Below the pieces are notes generated by a model, which worked only from the letters and a program-made list of their open reading frames with translations, ran no database searches and was not told the origin of the DNA. Shown here piece after piece: positions 52,432-61,031 of a stretch of DNA of 64,000 nucleotides. This DNA is from Streptomyces pseudovenezuelae (lineage in GTDB: Bacteria > Actinomycetota > Actinomycetes > Streptomycetales > Streptomycetaceae): NCBI RefSeq assembly GCF_029892565.1, contig NZ_JARXVH010000005.1, forward strand, positions 372,001 through 436,000. Direction: 5' to 3'. Position 1 is the first letter of the stretch; every line of letters starts with the position of its first letter. Position numbers and translations under genes: made by a program.

Positions 52432-52499
52432 GACTCGCGCTTCCCTCTCCCCTGTTTCCGTGCTGCACGTACTGCTTACTGCTTTTCCGGTGGTGTGTC

Positions 52500-53141
52500 T
52501 CAGCTCTGGTTGAAGAACCCGCCCTCTGCGATGCGAGCCTTGTCCTCCGCCGTGACATCGACGTTAGCAGGCGACAACAGGAACACCTTCTGCGTCACCC
52601 GCTCGATGCTGCCGTGAAGACCAAACACCAAACCAGCCGCAAAGTCGACAAGTCGCTTCGCGTCTGTGTCATCCATCTCAGTCAGATTCATGATCACCGG
52701 GGTGCCCTCACGGAAGTGTTCCCCGATGGTACGGGCCTCGTTGTAGGTCCGCGGGTGAAGTGTGGTGATCCGGTAAGGCTCTCGTTCCGACACGACCTTG
52801 GGCATGATCACCGGTGCGTTCTTCTCCAGGCTGGCGCGTTCTTGTGTGATGGACGCCACGGGCGCGATACGCGCCGGACGCCCGGATTCCGCGGGTAGCG
52901 AAGCGGAACGCGCCACCGACTCGCGAGGCGAGGGCGGTTGCACGATTCGTACCTCTTCGTCCCGTTGGGACTGATGTGCGACGTGCGACTGGTGGGACGG
53001 CTCATGCCGTCGATGGTCCCGCTCGGGCTCTGGGTCGAGTTCGGGCTCGAAGTCGTCATCGGGGTCGAAGCCCCGGCCGTCGTACCCATCGTCCTCCACG
53101 AGGCCGAGGTAGACCGCCATCTTGCGCATCGCGCCGGCCAT
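52500..53141 (-). CDS. sepF: Cell division protein SepF
   Basis: 213 aa. An N-terminal amphipathic membrane-binding stretch (MAGAMRKMAVYLGLVEDD) is followed by a long acidic then basic disordered linker. The SepF core (about 125-213) contains TTLHPRTYNEARTIGEHF, VIMNLTEMDDTDAKRLVDFAAGLVFGL and VFLLSPANVDV. SepF anchors FtsZ to the membrane in actinobacteria, which lack FtsA. GGAGG is 11 nt before this ATG; the frame is open further upstream but unsupported. Confidence 0.95.
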   Translation of the reverse strand: MAGAMRKMAVYLGLVEDDGYDGRGFDPDDDFEPELDPEPERDHRRHEPSHQSHVAHQSQRDEEVRIVQPPSPRESVARSASLPAESGRPARIAPVASITQERASLEKNAPVIMPKVVSEREPYRITTLHPRTYNEARTIGEHFREGTPVIMNLTEMDDTDAKRLVDFAAGLVFGLHGSIERVTQKVFLLSPANVDVTAEDKARIAEGGFFNQS

Positions 53142-53270
53142 GCTCTGAGTCCTCCGCTCTGTGGTGGATCGGCTGACGACTGCCAAGTGCCCGCGATCCA
53201 CGAGGTCGTTACGCCCGCCTTTCAGCGGTAATGACCATATTTTCTGCTGTGGTCCGACTTCCTGGCGACG

Positions 53271-53990
53271 TTACCCGAGCCCAGCACGGACTCCGAGTAC
53301 CGCCGTACCGACGCGCACATGTGTCGCTCCGGCCGCCACGGCCTCTTCGAGGTCCGCACTCATTCCTGCCGAGACCATGTTCGCAGCCGGATGACTCCGG
53401 CGCAGCGCGGTCGACAAATCCATCAACCGCTCGAACGCCGCCTGTTCGCGTCCCGCGTAGGGGCCGGTCAGCGGCGCGACGGTCATCAGACCGTCCAGCC
53501 GCAACCCCTCCGCCCGCGCGACGATTTCGCCCAACTCCTCGATCCCGTCGGGCCCGACACCCCCGCGCTGCCCGCGTCCCCCCTCGTCCGCGTCGAGCGC
53601 GACCTGGATCAGACACCCCAGTTCGCGCTCCCGCCGCACCGCCTCCTTCGACAGCGCCCCGACGAGCCGAACGCGGTCGACGGACTGCACGACATCGGCG
53701 TAACCGAGCACGGAACGCACCTTGTTGGTCTGCAACTGCCCCACGAAGTGCCAGGTCAAAGGGAGATCCGTGCACTCGGCCGCCTTGGGCGCCGCGTCCT
53801 GGTCCCGGTTCTCCGCCACATGCCGGATCCCCAGTTCCGAGAGGATCCGCACATCGCTCGCCGGGTAGGTCTTGGTGACCACGATCAGGGTCACCTCCTC
53901 CCGCTTGCGCCCCGCCGCCGCACACGCGGCGACGATACGTTCCTCCACCTTCGCCAGATTCCCGGCGAGTTCGTGCTTACGGTCCGTCAT
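53271..53990 (-). CDS. ylmE: YggS-type PLP homeostasis protein
   Basis: 239 aa. Fold-type III PLP-binding protein; Lys40 in LIVVTKTYPASDV binds the cofactor, and HFVGQLQTNK and SAGMSADLEEAVAAGATHVRVG complete the site. It controls PLP and keto-acid balance; no enzymatic turnover is established for the family. It lies between ylmD and sepF, with 129 nt before sepF. Confidence 0.95.
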   Translation of the reverse strand: MTDRKHELAGNLAKVEERIVAACAAAGRKREEVTLIVVTKTYPASDVRILSELGIRHVAENRDQDAAPKAAECTDLPLTWHFVGQLQTNKVRSVLGYADVVQSVDRVRLVGALSKEAVRRERELGCLIQVALDADEGGRGQRGGVGPDGIEELGEIVARAEGLRLDGLMTVAPLTGPYAGREQAAFERLMDLSTALRRSHPAANMVSAGMSADLEEAVAAGATHVRVGTAVLGVRAGLG

Positions 53991-53996
53991 GTCCCA

Positions 53997-54737
53997 TCAG
54001 TCCAGCCAGACATATCCCGCGAGTCGCCCCGTGGTGCGATCGCGACGATATGAGAAGTGGTCGCCCGACTCGATCGTGCACACCGGCGACTGCTCCCGGT
54101 CGTGCACCCCCAGCCGGTCGAGCTGCGCGTGCACCCCGGCGGTCACGTCGACCGCGGAAGTGCCCCAACTCGTCTCGGCGTACGCCGCCGGTTCGACCGC
54201 GGCGACATCGGCGCGCATCTCCTCGGGCACTTCGTAGCACCGGCCGCAGACGGCGGGCCCGGTGCGGGCGAGGATCCGGGCGGGATCGGCGCCGAGTTCG
54301 GTCATGGCCCGTACGGCGGCGGGGACGACCCCGGCGACCATGCCGGGCCGGCCCGCGTGGGCCGCGGCGGCGATCCCGGCGACCGGGTCGGCCAGCAGGA
54401 CGGGCGTGCAGTCCGCGGTGAGAACCGCGAGGGCGAGTCCGCGGCGGGTAGTGACGATCGCGTCGACGGACGGGATCTCGGCGGCGGAGCCCCAGGGTCC
54501 GTCGACCACCGCCACGTCCGCCCCGTGCACCTGGTTCATCCAGACCACCCGGGCCGGGTCGAGGCCGAGCGACTTGGCCGCCAACTCCCGGTTGGCCCGT
54601 ACGGCTTCGGGGTCGTCGCCGACCGCTCCGCCGAGGTTGAGCTCCTCGTACGGAACGGCGCTCACCCCGCCCCACCTGTCGGTGAAGGCGAAGTGCGCGC
54701 CGTTCACGGTGCTCGTCTCCGAGCGCTGCTCTATCAC
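53997..54737 (-). CDS. ylmD: Laccase-domain purine nucleoside phosphorylase-like protein (YlmD/PgeF)
   Basis: 246 aa, GTG start. The Zn ligands His71 (NQVHGAD), Cys110 (TADCTPVLL) and His127 (HAGRPGMVAG) are present. Family members act on purine nucleosides (adenosine deaminase or phosphorylase activity), and the E. coli relative corrects a peptidoglycan editing error. It lies 10 nt downstream of ftsZ and 6 nt before ylmE, so it is cotranscribed with ftsZ. Confidence 0.93.
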   Translation of the reverse strand: MIEQRSETSTVNGAHFAFTDRWGGVSAVPYEELNLGGAVGDDPEAVRANRELAAKSLGLDPARVVWMNQVHGADVAVVDGPWGSAAEIPSVDAIVTTRRGLALAVLTADCTPVLLADPVAGIAAAAHAGRPGMVAGVVPAAVRAMTELGADPARILARTGPAVCGRCYEVPEEMRADVAAVEPAAYAETSWGTSAVDVTAGVHAQLDRLGVHDREQSPVCTIESGDHFSYRRDRTTGRLAGYVWLD

Positions 54738-54747
54738 GTCAGAAGAA

Positions 54748-55950
54748 TCACTTGAGGAAGTCCGGTACGTCCAGCTCCTCGGCCGCGCTGTCCGAGTAGG
54801 AGCGCGACGGCGGGACCGGCGGGGCGACCGGGAGGTCGGCGGCCGGCTCCGGCTCGGACTCCTCCTTCGGCGTGACGCTGCCGAGCGAGCCGAAGGACGG
54901 GCGGCTCTCGGACTGCCGTACCGGAGTGGGCTCGTCGCGGCGAGCCGACGACGACGCAGAGGTCGAGGAGGAGCCGAGGACGGTGTCCCGGCGGGTCGGC
55001 GGTTGGCCGCCGTCGAAGCCGGCCGCGATGACCGTGACCCGGACCTCGTCGCCGAGGGCGTCGTCGATGACGGCGCCGAAGATGATGTTGGCCTCGGGGT
55101 GGGCGGCCTCGCTGACCAGTTGGGCCGCTTCGTTGATCTCGAACAGGCCGAGGTCGGAGCCGCCGGAGATGGAGAGCAGGACGCCGCGGGCGCCGTCGAT
55201 GGAGGCTTCGAGCAGCGGCGAGGAGATCGCCATCTCGGCGGCGGCCACCGCGCGGTCGTCGCCGCGGGCCGAGCCGATGCCCATGAGGGCCGAACCGGCC
55301 TCGGACATCACGGACTTGACGTCGGCGAAGTCGAGGTTGATCAGGCCGGGCGTGGTGATGAGGTCGGTGATGCCCTGCACACCGGAGAGCAGGACCTGGT
55401 CGGCGGACTTGAAGGCGTCGAGCACCGAGACCTGGCGGTCCGAGATGGACAGCAGCCGGTCGTTCGGGATGACGATGAGGGTGTCGACCTCTTCGCGGAG
55501 TTCGGCGATGCCGTCCTCGGCCTGGTTGGCGCGGCGCCGGCCCTCGAAGGTGAACGGGCGGGTGACCACGCCGATGGTGAGGGCGCCCAGGGTGCGGGCG
55601 ATGTTTGCCACGACGGGCGCGCCGCCGGTGCCGGTGCCGCCACCCTCGCCGGCCGTCACGAAGACCATGTCGGCCCCCTTGAGGACCTCCTCGATCTCCT
55701 CGCGGTGGTCCTCGGCGGCCTTGCGGCCGACGGCCGGGTTGGCTCCGGCGCCGAGTCCGCGGGTGAGTTCGCGGCCGACGTCGAGCTTGACGTCGGCGTC
55801 GCTCATCAACAGCGCCTGCGCGTCGGTGTTGATGGCGATGAACTCGACGCCCTTGAGACCGACCTCGATCATCCGGTTGATGGCATTGACACCACCGCCG
55901 CCGACACCGATGACTTTGATGACTGCGAGGTAGTTCTGCGGTGCTGCCAC
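54748..55950 (-). CDS. ftsZ: Cell division protein FtsZ
   Basis: 400 aa tubulin-like GTPase forming the Z ring. The GTP motif GGGTGTG is at 103-109, with VGGGGVNAINRM near the start and the catalytic T7 loop in NLDFADVKSVM. A variable acidic/Ser-rich linker leads to the conserved C-terminal tail LDVPDFLK that binds partners such as SepF. GTG start, AGAGG at 8 nt. The 277-nt upstream gap holds a developmental-type promoter and a leader hairpin. In Streptomyces the gene is dispensable for growth but required for septation and sporulation. Confidence 0.98.
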   Translation of the reverse strand: MAAPQNYLAVIKVIGVGGGGVNAINRMIEVGLKGVEFIAINTDAQALLMSDADVKLDVGRELTRGLGAGANPAVGRKAAEDHREEIEEVLKGADMVFVTAGEGGGTGTGGAPVVANIARTLGALTIGVVTRPFTFEGRRRANQAEDGIAELREEVDTLIVIPNDRLLSISDRQVSVLDAFKSADQVLLSGVQGITDLITTPGLINLDFADVKSVMSEAGSALMGIGSARGDDRAVAAAEMAISSPLLEASIDGARGVLLSISGGSDLGLFEINEAAQLVSEAAHPEANIIFGAVIDDALGDEVRVTVIAAGFDGGQPPTRRDTVLGSSSTSASSSARRDEPTPVRQSESRPSFGSLGSVTPKEESEPEPAADLPVAPPVPPSRSYSDSAAEELDVPDFLK

Positions 55951-56046
55951 GTCGAAGGCCTCTCGCCTCGAGTTACGTGTCGTCGCTTCGCAGGGGATGC
56001 GATCCGACGACTGATGCCGAATGGGACGGTCCGTATCGCCGACCCG

Positions 56047-56071
56047 AACCCTAACGTTGAAGTTTAGGGTT
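56047..56071 (-). promoter_or_regulatory. Hairpin or dyad in the ftsZ leader
   Basis: On the minus strand AACCCTAA, nine bases, TTAGGGTT: a perfect 8-bp inverted repeat about 30-54 nt after the predicted P2-like start and about 100 nt before the GTG. Confidence 0.4.
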
Positions 56072-56107
56072 ACCAGTGTGACTGTTCGCTGGACTCTTCC
56101 GAACAGG

Positions 56108-56137
56108 ACACTAAGTCGACAAGTGGCGCACGTTCAA
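56108..56137 (-). promoter_or_regulatory. ftsZ promoter resembling ftsZ2p
   Basis: Minus strand TTGAAC (56132-56137), 18-nt spacer, TAGTGT (56108-56113). TAGTGT is the -10 described for the sporulation-induced ftsZ2p of S. coelicolor. A GACAC (56107-56111, + strand), the core of the WhiA site, overlaps the -10. Confidence 0.6.
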
Positions 56138-56227
56138 CGAACACGCCGAACCTCCCGTTTTTCTTTTCACCCTATGTGATCAGCCATAGCGATGCCCAGC
56201 CAGGGTGCTGGCCTGCGCGGATGTGCG

Positions 56228-57022
56228 TCAACTCCCCGCTGACGCAGGGGCGGTGGGAACACTGACGTCGAAGTGCCGCGCGCCCGGCGCCGCTTTCATC
56301 AGAGCGGTGAGCGTACGCGCCTTCGCCGCGCCCTTCTCGCCACTTCCCCAAGCGACGGTCCGACCGCCGCTCAACTCCAGCGAGATCTCGTCGTAGGAAC
56401 GCACCTTGACGCTCCGGGTCTCGTGCGCGACGGCGGTGGGAATGGCGCCGGCCACCGCGACCGCCTCGCGCACCAGTCGGTCCTCGCCGAATCGCCGCAG
56501 GCTCGCCGTGGACGAACCCGTGCGGGAGAGGCTCAATTCCAGTGCGGGAACGCCTTTCGGTGCGCGAGAAACCGTGGCGAAACGGACACCTTCATCGTCC
56601 ACTTCGATGAAGTTTCGGCCCTTTTGGACAATCAGAACCGGCGTGCGCTCGGTCACTTTCAGCCCGATTCCATGTGGCCACGAACGCACCACCTCGACCG
56701 CGCCGATTCGGGGCAATTTCCGGAGCAGACGTGACTCGATCGCATCGGTGTCGACCGAAATCAACGGTGACCCGACCGGCACATCGGCGGCCTCGCGCAC
56801 CTGTCCGGGCGTCAGAACCGCGGTGCCGGAAATCGATACGCGCTCAACGCGCAGCCAGTGGGATCCGTACAACACCCAGACGCCCGCGGCCCCCAGGAGA
56901 ACCAGCGCGATGGCAATGACGATGATCGTACGAAGTCGTCGCGGGCCGAGCCTTCGGACGAGGGGCGGGCCGGACGACTCCTGTTGGCGTTCACCGCGTT
57001 CGGCGGTGGTCGATCCGGCCAC
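56228..57022 (-). CDS. ftsQ: Cell division protein FtsQ/DivIB
   Basis: 264 aa, GTG start. One membrane segment (about 32-53) leads to a POTRA domain (LRVERVSISGTAVLTPGQVREAA) and the FtsQ beta domain (WPHGIGLKVTERTPVLIV, then FIEVDDEGVRFA). It bridges divisome proteins outside the membrane. Located 35 nt after murG; murC, which lies between these two genes in mycobacteria, is absent. Confidence 0.95.
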   Translation of the reverse strand: MAGSTTAERGERQQESSGPPLVRRLGPRRLRTIIVIAIALVLLGAAGVWVLYGSHWLRVERVSISGTAVLTPGQVREAADVPVGSPLISVDTDAIESRLLRKLPRIGAVEVVRSWPHGIGLKVTERTPVLIVQKGRNFIEVDDEGVRFATVSRAPKGVPALELSLSRTGSSTASLRRFGEDRLVREAVAVAGAIPTAVAHETRSVKVRSYDEISLELSGGRTVAWGSGEKGAAKARTLTALMKAAPGARHFDVSVPTAPASAGS

Positions 57023-57057
57023 GCTCCCTGCCCTTCAGCTACACAGACGTGCGGTCC

Positions 57058-58155
57058 CTAACGGCGTGCACGGTGGGCGGCGATCGCCTCGTACACCATG
57101 CCGACGAGCAGGTCGTCGGCGTCCCGGCGGCCGAACTCGGCGGCGGCGCGGGACATCTCGTACAGCCGGTGCGGGTCGGCGAGCACGGGCAGCACGTTCG
57201 CCCGGATCCAATCGGGCGTCAGTTCCGCGTCGTCGACCAGCAGTCCGCCGCCGGCCTTGACCACCGGCTGGGCGTTCAGCCGCTGTTCGCCGTTGCCGAT
57301 GGGCAGCGGGACGTAGGCGGCCGGGAGTCCGACGGCGGAGAGTTCGGCGACGGTCATCGCGCCCGCGCGGCAGAGCATCATGTCGGCCGCGGCGTACGCG
57401 AGGTCCATCCGGTCCACGTAACTTACCGGGATGTACGGGGGCATTCCCGGCATCTGCTGTACGTGCGGCAGTTCGTTCTTCGGGCCGACCGCGTGCAGGA
57501 TCTGAATGCCGGCCTGCTGGAGCCAGGGAGCGACCTGCTGGACCACCTCGTTGAGGCGGCGGGCGCCCTGCGAGCCGCCGGAGACCAGCAGCGTGGGCAG
57601 GTTGGGGTCGAGGCCGAACAGCTGCCGGGCCTCGGGACGGGCGGCGGCCCGGTCCAGGGTGGCGATGGTGCGGCGCAGCGGGATGCCGATGTAGCGGGCG
57701 TCCCGCAGCTTGCTGTCCGGGGTGGAGACGGCGACCTTCGCGGCGTAGCGCGAGCCGATCTTGTTGGCGAGGCCGGGGCGGGCGTTGGCCTCGTGGATGA
57801 TGATCGGCACGCCGAGGCGCTTGGCGGCGAGGTAGCCGGGCAGGGCCACGTAACCGCCGAAGCCGACGACGGCGTCCGCCTTCGTGCGCTCCAGGATCTG
57901 CTCGGTCGCCTTGATCGTGCCGCGCAGCCGGCCCGGGACGGTGATCAGTTCAGGGGTGGGCTTGCGGGGCAGCGGGACGGCGGGGATCAGCGCCAGATCG
58001 TAGCCCCGCTGCGGCACGAGCGTGGTCTCCAGGCCGCGCTCGGTGCCCAGGGCCGTGATCCCCACGGTCGGGTCCTGCCTGCGCAGGGCATCCGCGAGGG
58101 CGAGCGCCGGCTCGATGTGGCCGGCGGTCCCCCCACCGGCGAGTACGACATGCAC
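57058..58155 (-). CDS. murG: UDP-GlcNAc:lipid I N-acetylglucosaminyltransferase
   Basis: 365 aa, GTG start. GT-B glycosyltransferase making lipid II. The N-terminal GGGTAGHI (7-14) binds the lipid pyrophosphate, and the second half has LLVSGGSQGARRLN, GAMTVAEL and PLPIGNGEQRLNAQ, which contact UDP-GlcNAc. Works on the inner face of the membrane. The start is 6 nt after ftsW. Confidence 0.97.
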   Translation of the reverse strand: MHVVLAGGGTAGHIEPALALADALRRQDPTVGITALGTERGLETTLVPQRGYDLALIPAVPLPRKPTPELITVPGRLRGTIKATEQILERTKADAVVGFGGYVALPGYLAAKRLGVPIIIHEANARPGLANKIGSRYAAKVAVSTPDSKLRDARYIGIPLRRTIATLDRAAARPEARQLFGLDPNLPTLLVSGGSQGARRLNEVVQQVAPWLQQAGIQILHAVGPKNELPHVQQMPGMPPYIPVSYVDRMDLAYAAADMMLCRAGAMTVAELSAVGLPAAYVPLPIGNGEQRLNAQPVVKAGGGLLVDDAELTPDWIRANVLPVLADPHRLYEMSRAAAEFGRRDADDLLVGMVYEAIAAHRARR

Positions 58156-58161
58156 CGAAAT

Positions 58162-59523
58162 TCACCGCTCTCCGGACGAACGCGCCACCGGGGCACGCCG
58201 TCGCATCGTGTTCCATCTCCGAGGCCCCCGGTCCCGCACGGCGCCTCCCGCCCGCTTTCTACCAAAGCGGGGTTGCCGCATGGAAAGCGCCGCCCGCGCA
58301 GCGGGATCGTCACGCGCGAACGCGATCAGCAGCCCGATGGCGAACATGGTCGGCAGCAGGGCGGACCCTCCGTAGGAGAACAGCGGGAGCGGGACTCCGG
58401 CGATCGGCAGCAGACCGAGCACCGCACCGATGTTGATCACCGCCTGTGCGGTGATCCAGGTGGTCACGCCTCCAGCGGCATACCTGACGAAGGGATCCTC
58501 CGTGCGTCCGGCCACGCGGATACCCGCATAGCCTAGAGCCGCGAACAGGGCGAGCACCGACAGCGTCCCCGCCAGACCCAGTTCCTCACCGGTGACGGCG
58601 AAGATGAAGTCCGTGTGCGCTTCCGGGAGTTGACCCCATTTTTCCACACTCGCGCCGAGCCCCGATCCGAAGATTCCGCCGGAGGCCAGCGCGTAGATGC
58701 CGTGCACGGCCTGCCAGCAGTCCGCGACCCCGGTCTTCGGCTCGGTGGCGCCGATGCAGGAGAGCCGCGCCATGCGGTTGGGGCTGGTCTTGATGAGGAT
58801 GAAGCCGAGGGTGAGGGCGACCGACAGCACCCCGACGAAGAGCCTGGTGGGCGCCCCGGCCAGCCACAGCAGGCCGAACAGGATCGCCGTCAGGATGATC
58901 GCCGTACCCATGTCGCCGCCGAGCATGATCAGACCGAGCAGCAGGAAGGCGACCGGGACCAGCGGCACCAGCATGTGCTTCCACTGGATCAGCATGCCCT
59001 TGTCCTGCTTGCGGGCCATCAGGTCCGCGCCCCACAGCACCAGTGCCAGCTTGCCGAACTCGCTGGGCTGGATCTGGAAGGAGCCGCCGAGCGAGATCCA
59101 GTTCTGGTTGCCGTTGACCGACATCCCTATCCCCGGCACCTGCACCAGGGCCATCATGAAGACGGCGCCCGCGAGGATCGGATAGGCCAGCGCCCGGTGC
59201 AGTTTGACCGGCATCCGGGAGGCCACCAGCATCAGCACCCCGCCGATGCAGGCGGCGAGAAACTGCTTGCGGAAGAAGAACGAACCGGGCAACGAAAGCT
59301 GCAACGCGGTGATCTGGGAGGCCGAATAGACCATCACCAGACCCAGCACGGTGATCAGCAGGCTGCCGCCGAGGATCAGGTAGTACGCCGTGAGCGGCCG
59401 GTCCCAGGCACGTCTGGCGTTGCCGTACAGGCGCCGTACGGGGTTGTCGCGGGGCGGCCTGGAGGCGGCGGGCCGCCGGACGGCCCGTTGGACCGGAGGA
59501 CGGCCCGTACGGCTACTGGACAT
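58162..59523 (-). CDS. ftsW: SEDS-family cell division protein FtsW
   Basis: 453 aa with ten or so membrane segments. The SEDS core has YSASQITALQ, the large loop with WISLGGSFQIQPSEFGKLALVLW, GDMGTAIIL, and the C-terminal LLPIAGVPLPLFSYGGSALL. It polymerises lipid II glycan strands with a class B PBP at the division site. The ATG is preferred over the GTG one codon upstream because GAGGAG is then at usable spacing. A long basic C-terminal tail follows. Confidence 0.96.
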   Translation of the reverse strand: MSSSRTGRPPVQRAVRRPAASRPPRDNPVRRLYGNARRAWDRPLTAYYLILGGSLLITVLGLVMVYSASQITALQLSLPGSFFFRKQFLAACIGGVLMLVASRMPVKLHRALAYPILAGAVFMMALVQVPGIGMSVNGNQNWISLGGSFQIQPSEFGKLALVLWGADLMARKQDKGMLIQWKHMLVPLVPVAFLLLGLIMLGGDMGTAIILTAILFGLLWLAGAPTRLFVGVLSVALTLGFILIKTSPNRMARLSCIGATEPKTGVADCWQAVHGIYALASGGIFGSGLGASVEKWGQLPEAHTDFIFAVTGEELGLAGTLSVLALFAALGYAGIRVAGRTEDPFVRYAAGGVTTWITAQAVINIGAVLGLLPIAGVPLPLFSYGGSALLPTMFAIGLLIAFARDDPAARAALSMRQPRFGRKRAGGAVRDRGPRRWNTMRRRAPVARSSGER

Positions 59524-59621
59524 CACCGGCTCCTCGCACCCGCCGACCGAACCCGAGCCACATCCGAGTCATCCCGTCCCTCCAAGGGTCCCGCAGCACC
59601 CTATGTGGCCAGGACCCGCCG

Positions 59622-61031
59622 TCAGGCGCCGTCGCCGAGTTCGCGGACAGCAGCCGCGAACGCGTCGCCGCGCTTGTTGTAGTTGGCGAACATGTCCATC
59701 GAGGCGCAGGCGGGGGCCAGCAGCACCGTGTCGCCGGGGCGGGCGAGCCCCTGGGCCTCCTGGACAGCCGCGAGCATCGCCCCAGTGTCGGTCCGGTCGA
59801 GGTCGACGACGGGTACCTCCGGCGCGTGTCGCGCGAGGGCTTCGCGGATCAGGGCGCGGTCGCGGCCGATCAGGACGGCCCCGCGAAGTCGCTTTGCCGA
59901 CTTGGCGACCAGCTCGTCGAAGGTCGCGCCCTTGGCGAGCCCGCCCGCGATCCACACGATCGACTCGTACGCCGCCAACGAGGCCTCCGCCGCGTGCGTG
60001 TTGGTCGCCTTGGAGTCGTCGATGTACGCGACCGAGTCGACGTCGGCCACGTGGGCGATGCGGTGCGCGTCCGGCGTGAAGTTCCTGAGCCCGTCGCGTA
60101 CGGCGGTGGCGGGCACCCCGAACGCGCGCGCGAGGGCCGCCGCGGCAAGGGCGTTGGCGATGTTGTGCGGGGCCGGCGGATTGACGTCGGAGACCTCGGC
60201 GAGCTCCTGGGCGTTCTTCTGCCGGTTCTCGACGAAGGTGCGGTCGACCAGGATGCCGTCCACGACGCCGAGTTGGGACGGGCCCGGCGTGCCGAGGGTG
60301 AACCCGATCGCCCGGCACCCCTCCTCGACGTCCGCCTCGCGCACCAGTTCCTCGGTGGCCTTGTCGGCCAGGTTGTAGACGCAGGCGACGCGATTGCCCT
60401 CGTAGATACGGCCCTTGTCGGCGGCGTACGCCTCCATGGAGCCGTGCCAGTCGAGGTGGTCGGGGGCCAGGTTCAGCACGGCGGCCGAGTGGGCGCGCAG
60501 GGAGGGTGCCCAGTGGAGCTGATAGCTCGACAGTTCCACGGCGAGTACGTCGTAGGTCTCCTCGCCCAGCACCGCGTCAAGGAGCGAGACGCCGATGTTG
60601 CCGACGGCGGCCGTGCGCAGGCCCGCCGCCTTCAGGATGGACGCCAGCATCTGGACGGTCGTGGTCTTGCCGTTGGTGCCGGTGACGGCCAGCCAGGGGG
60701 CCGCGTCGGGGCCCCGGAGCCGCCAGGCGAGCTCGACGTCGCCCCAGATCTCGACGCCGGCCTCGCGGGCCGCCGTGAACAGCGGCTTGTCCGGCTTCCA
60801 GCCGGGTGCGGTGACGACGAGTTCGGTGCCTTCGGGCAGGGTCGCCCCGTCGCCGAGACGCACGGTGATGCCGAGCGCCTCCAGTTCGGCGGCCTGCTCA
60901 CGCGCGCGTGCGTCGTCGCCATCGTTGACGACGGTGACCTTCGCGCCGCGCCCGTGCAGCGCCTTGGCCGCCGGGAGTCCGGAGACGCCGAGTCCGGCGA
61001 CGGTGACGTGCGTGCCCTGCCAGTCGGTCAC
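59622..61031 (-). CDS. murD: UDP-MurNAc-L-alanine:D-glutamate ligase
   Basis: 469 aa from the GTG overlapping the mraY stop (GTGA); an ATG 15 nt upstream (61046) is equally possible. The Mur ligase ATP site GTNGKTTT is at about 118-125, LSSYQL and NLAPDHLDWHGS follow, and DDSKATNTHA is the C-terminal-domain motif. Adds D-Glu to the wall precursor in the cytoplasm. Confidence 0.97.
   Translation of the reverse strand: MTDWQGTHVTVAGLGVSGLPAAKALHGRGAKVTVVNDGDDARAREQAAELEALGITVRLGDGATLPEGTELVVTAPGWKPDKPLFTAAREAGVEIWGDVELAWRLRGPDAAPWLAVTGTNGKTTTVQMLASILKAAGLRTAAVGNIGVSLLDAVLGEETYDVLAVELSSYQLHWAPSLRAHSAAVLNLAPDHLDWHGSMEAYAADKGRIYEGNRVACVYNLADKATEELVREADVEEGCRAIGFTLGTPGPSQLGVVDGILVDRTFVENRQKNAQELAEVSDVNPPAPHNIANALAAAALARAFGVPATAVRDGLRNFTPDAHRIAHVADVDSVAYIDDSKATNTHAAEASLAAYESIVWIAGGLAKGATFDELVAKSAKRLRGAVLIGRDRALIREALARHAPEVPVVDLDRTDTGAMLAAVQEAQGLARPGDTVLLAPACASMDMFANYNKRGDAFAAAVRELGDGA

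Noticed and set aside
57023..57057. Missing murC as a deletion
   Set aside because: Streptomyces dcw clusters normally lack murC at this position, so its absence is not unusual.
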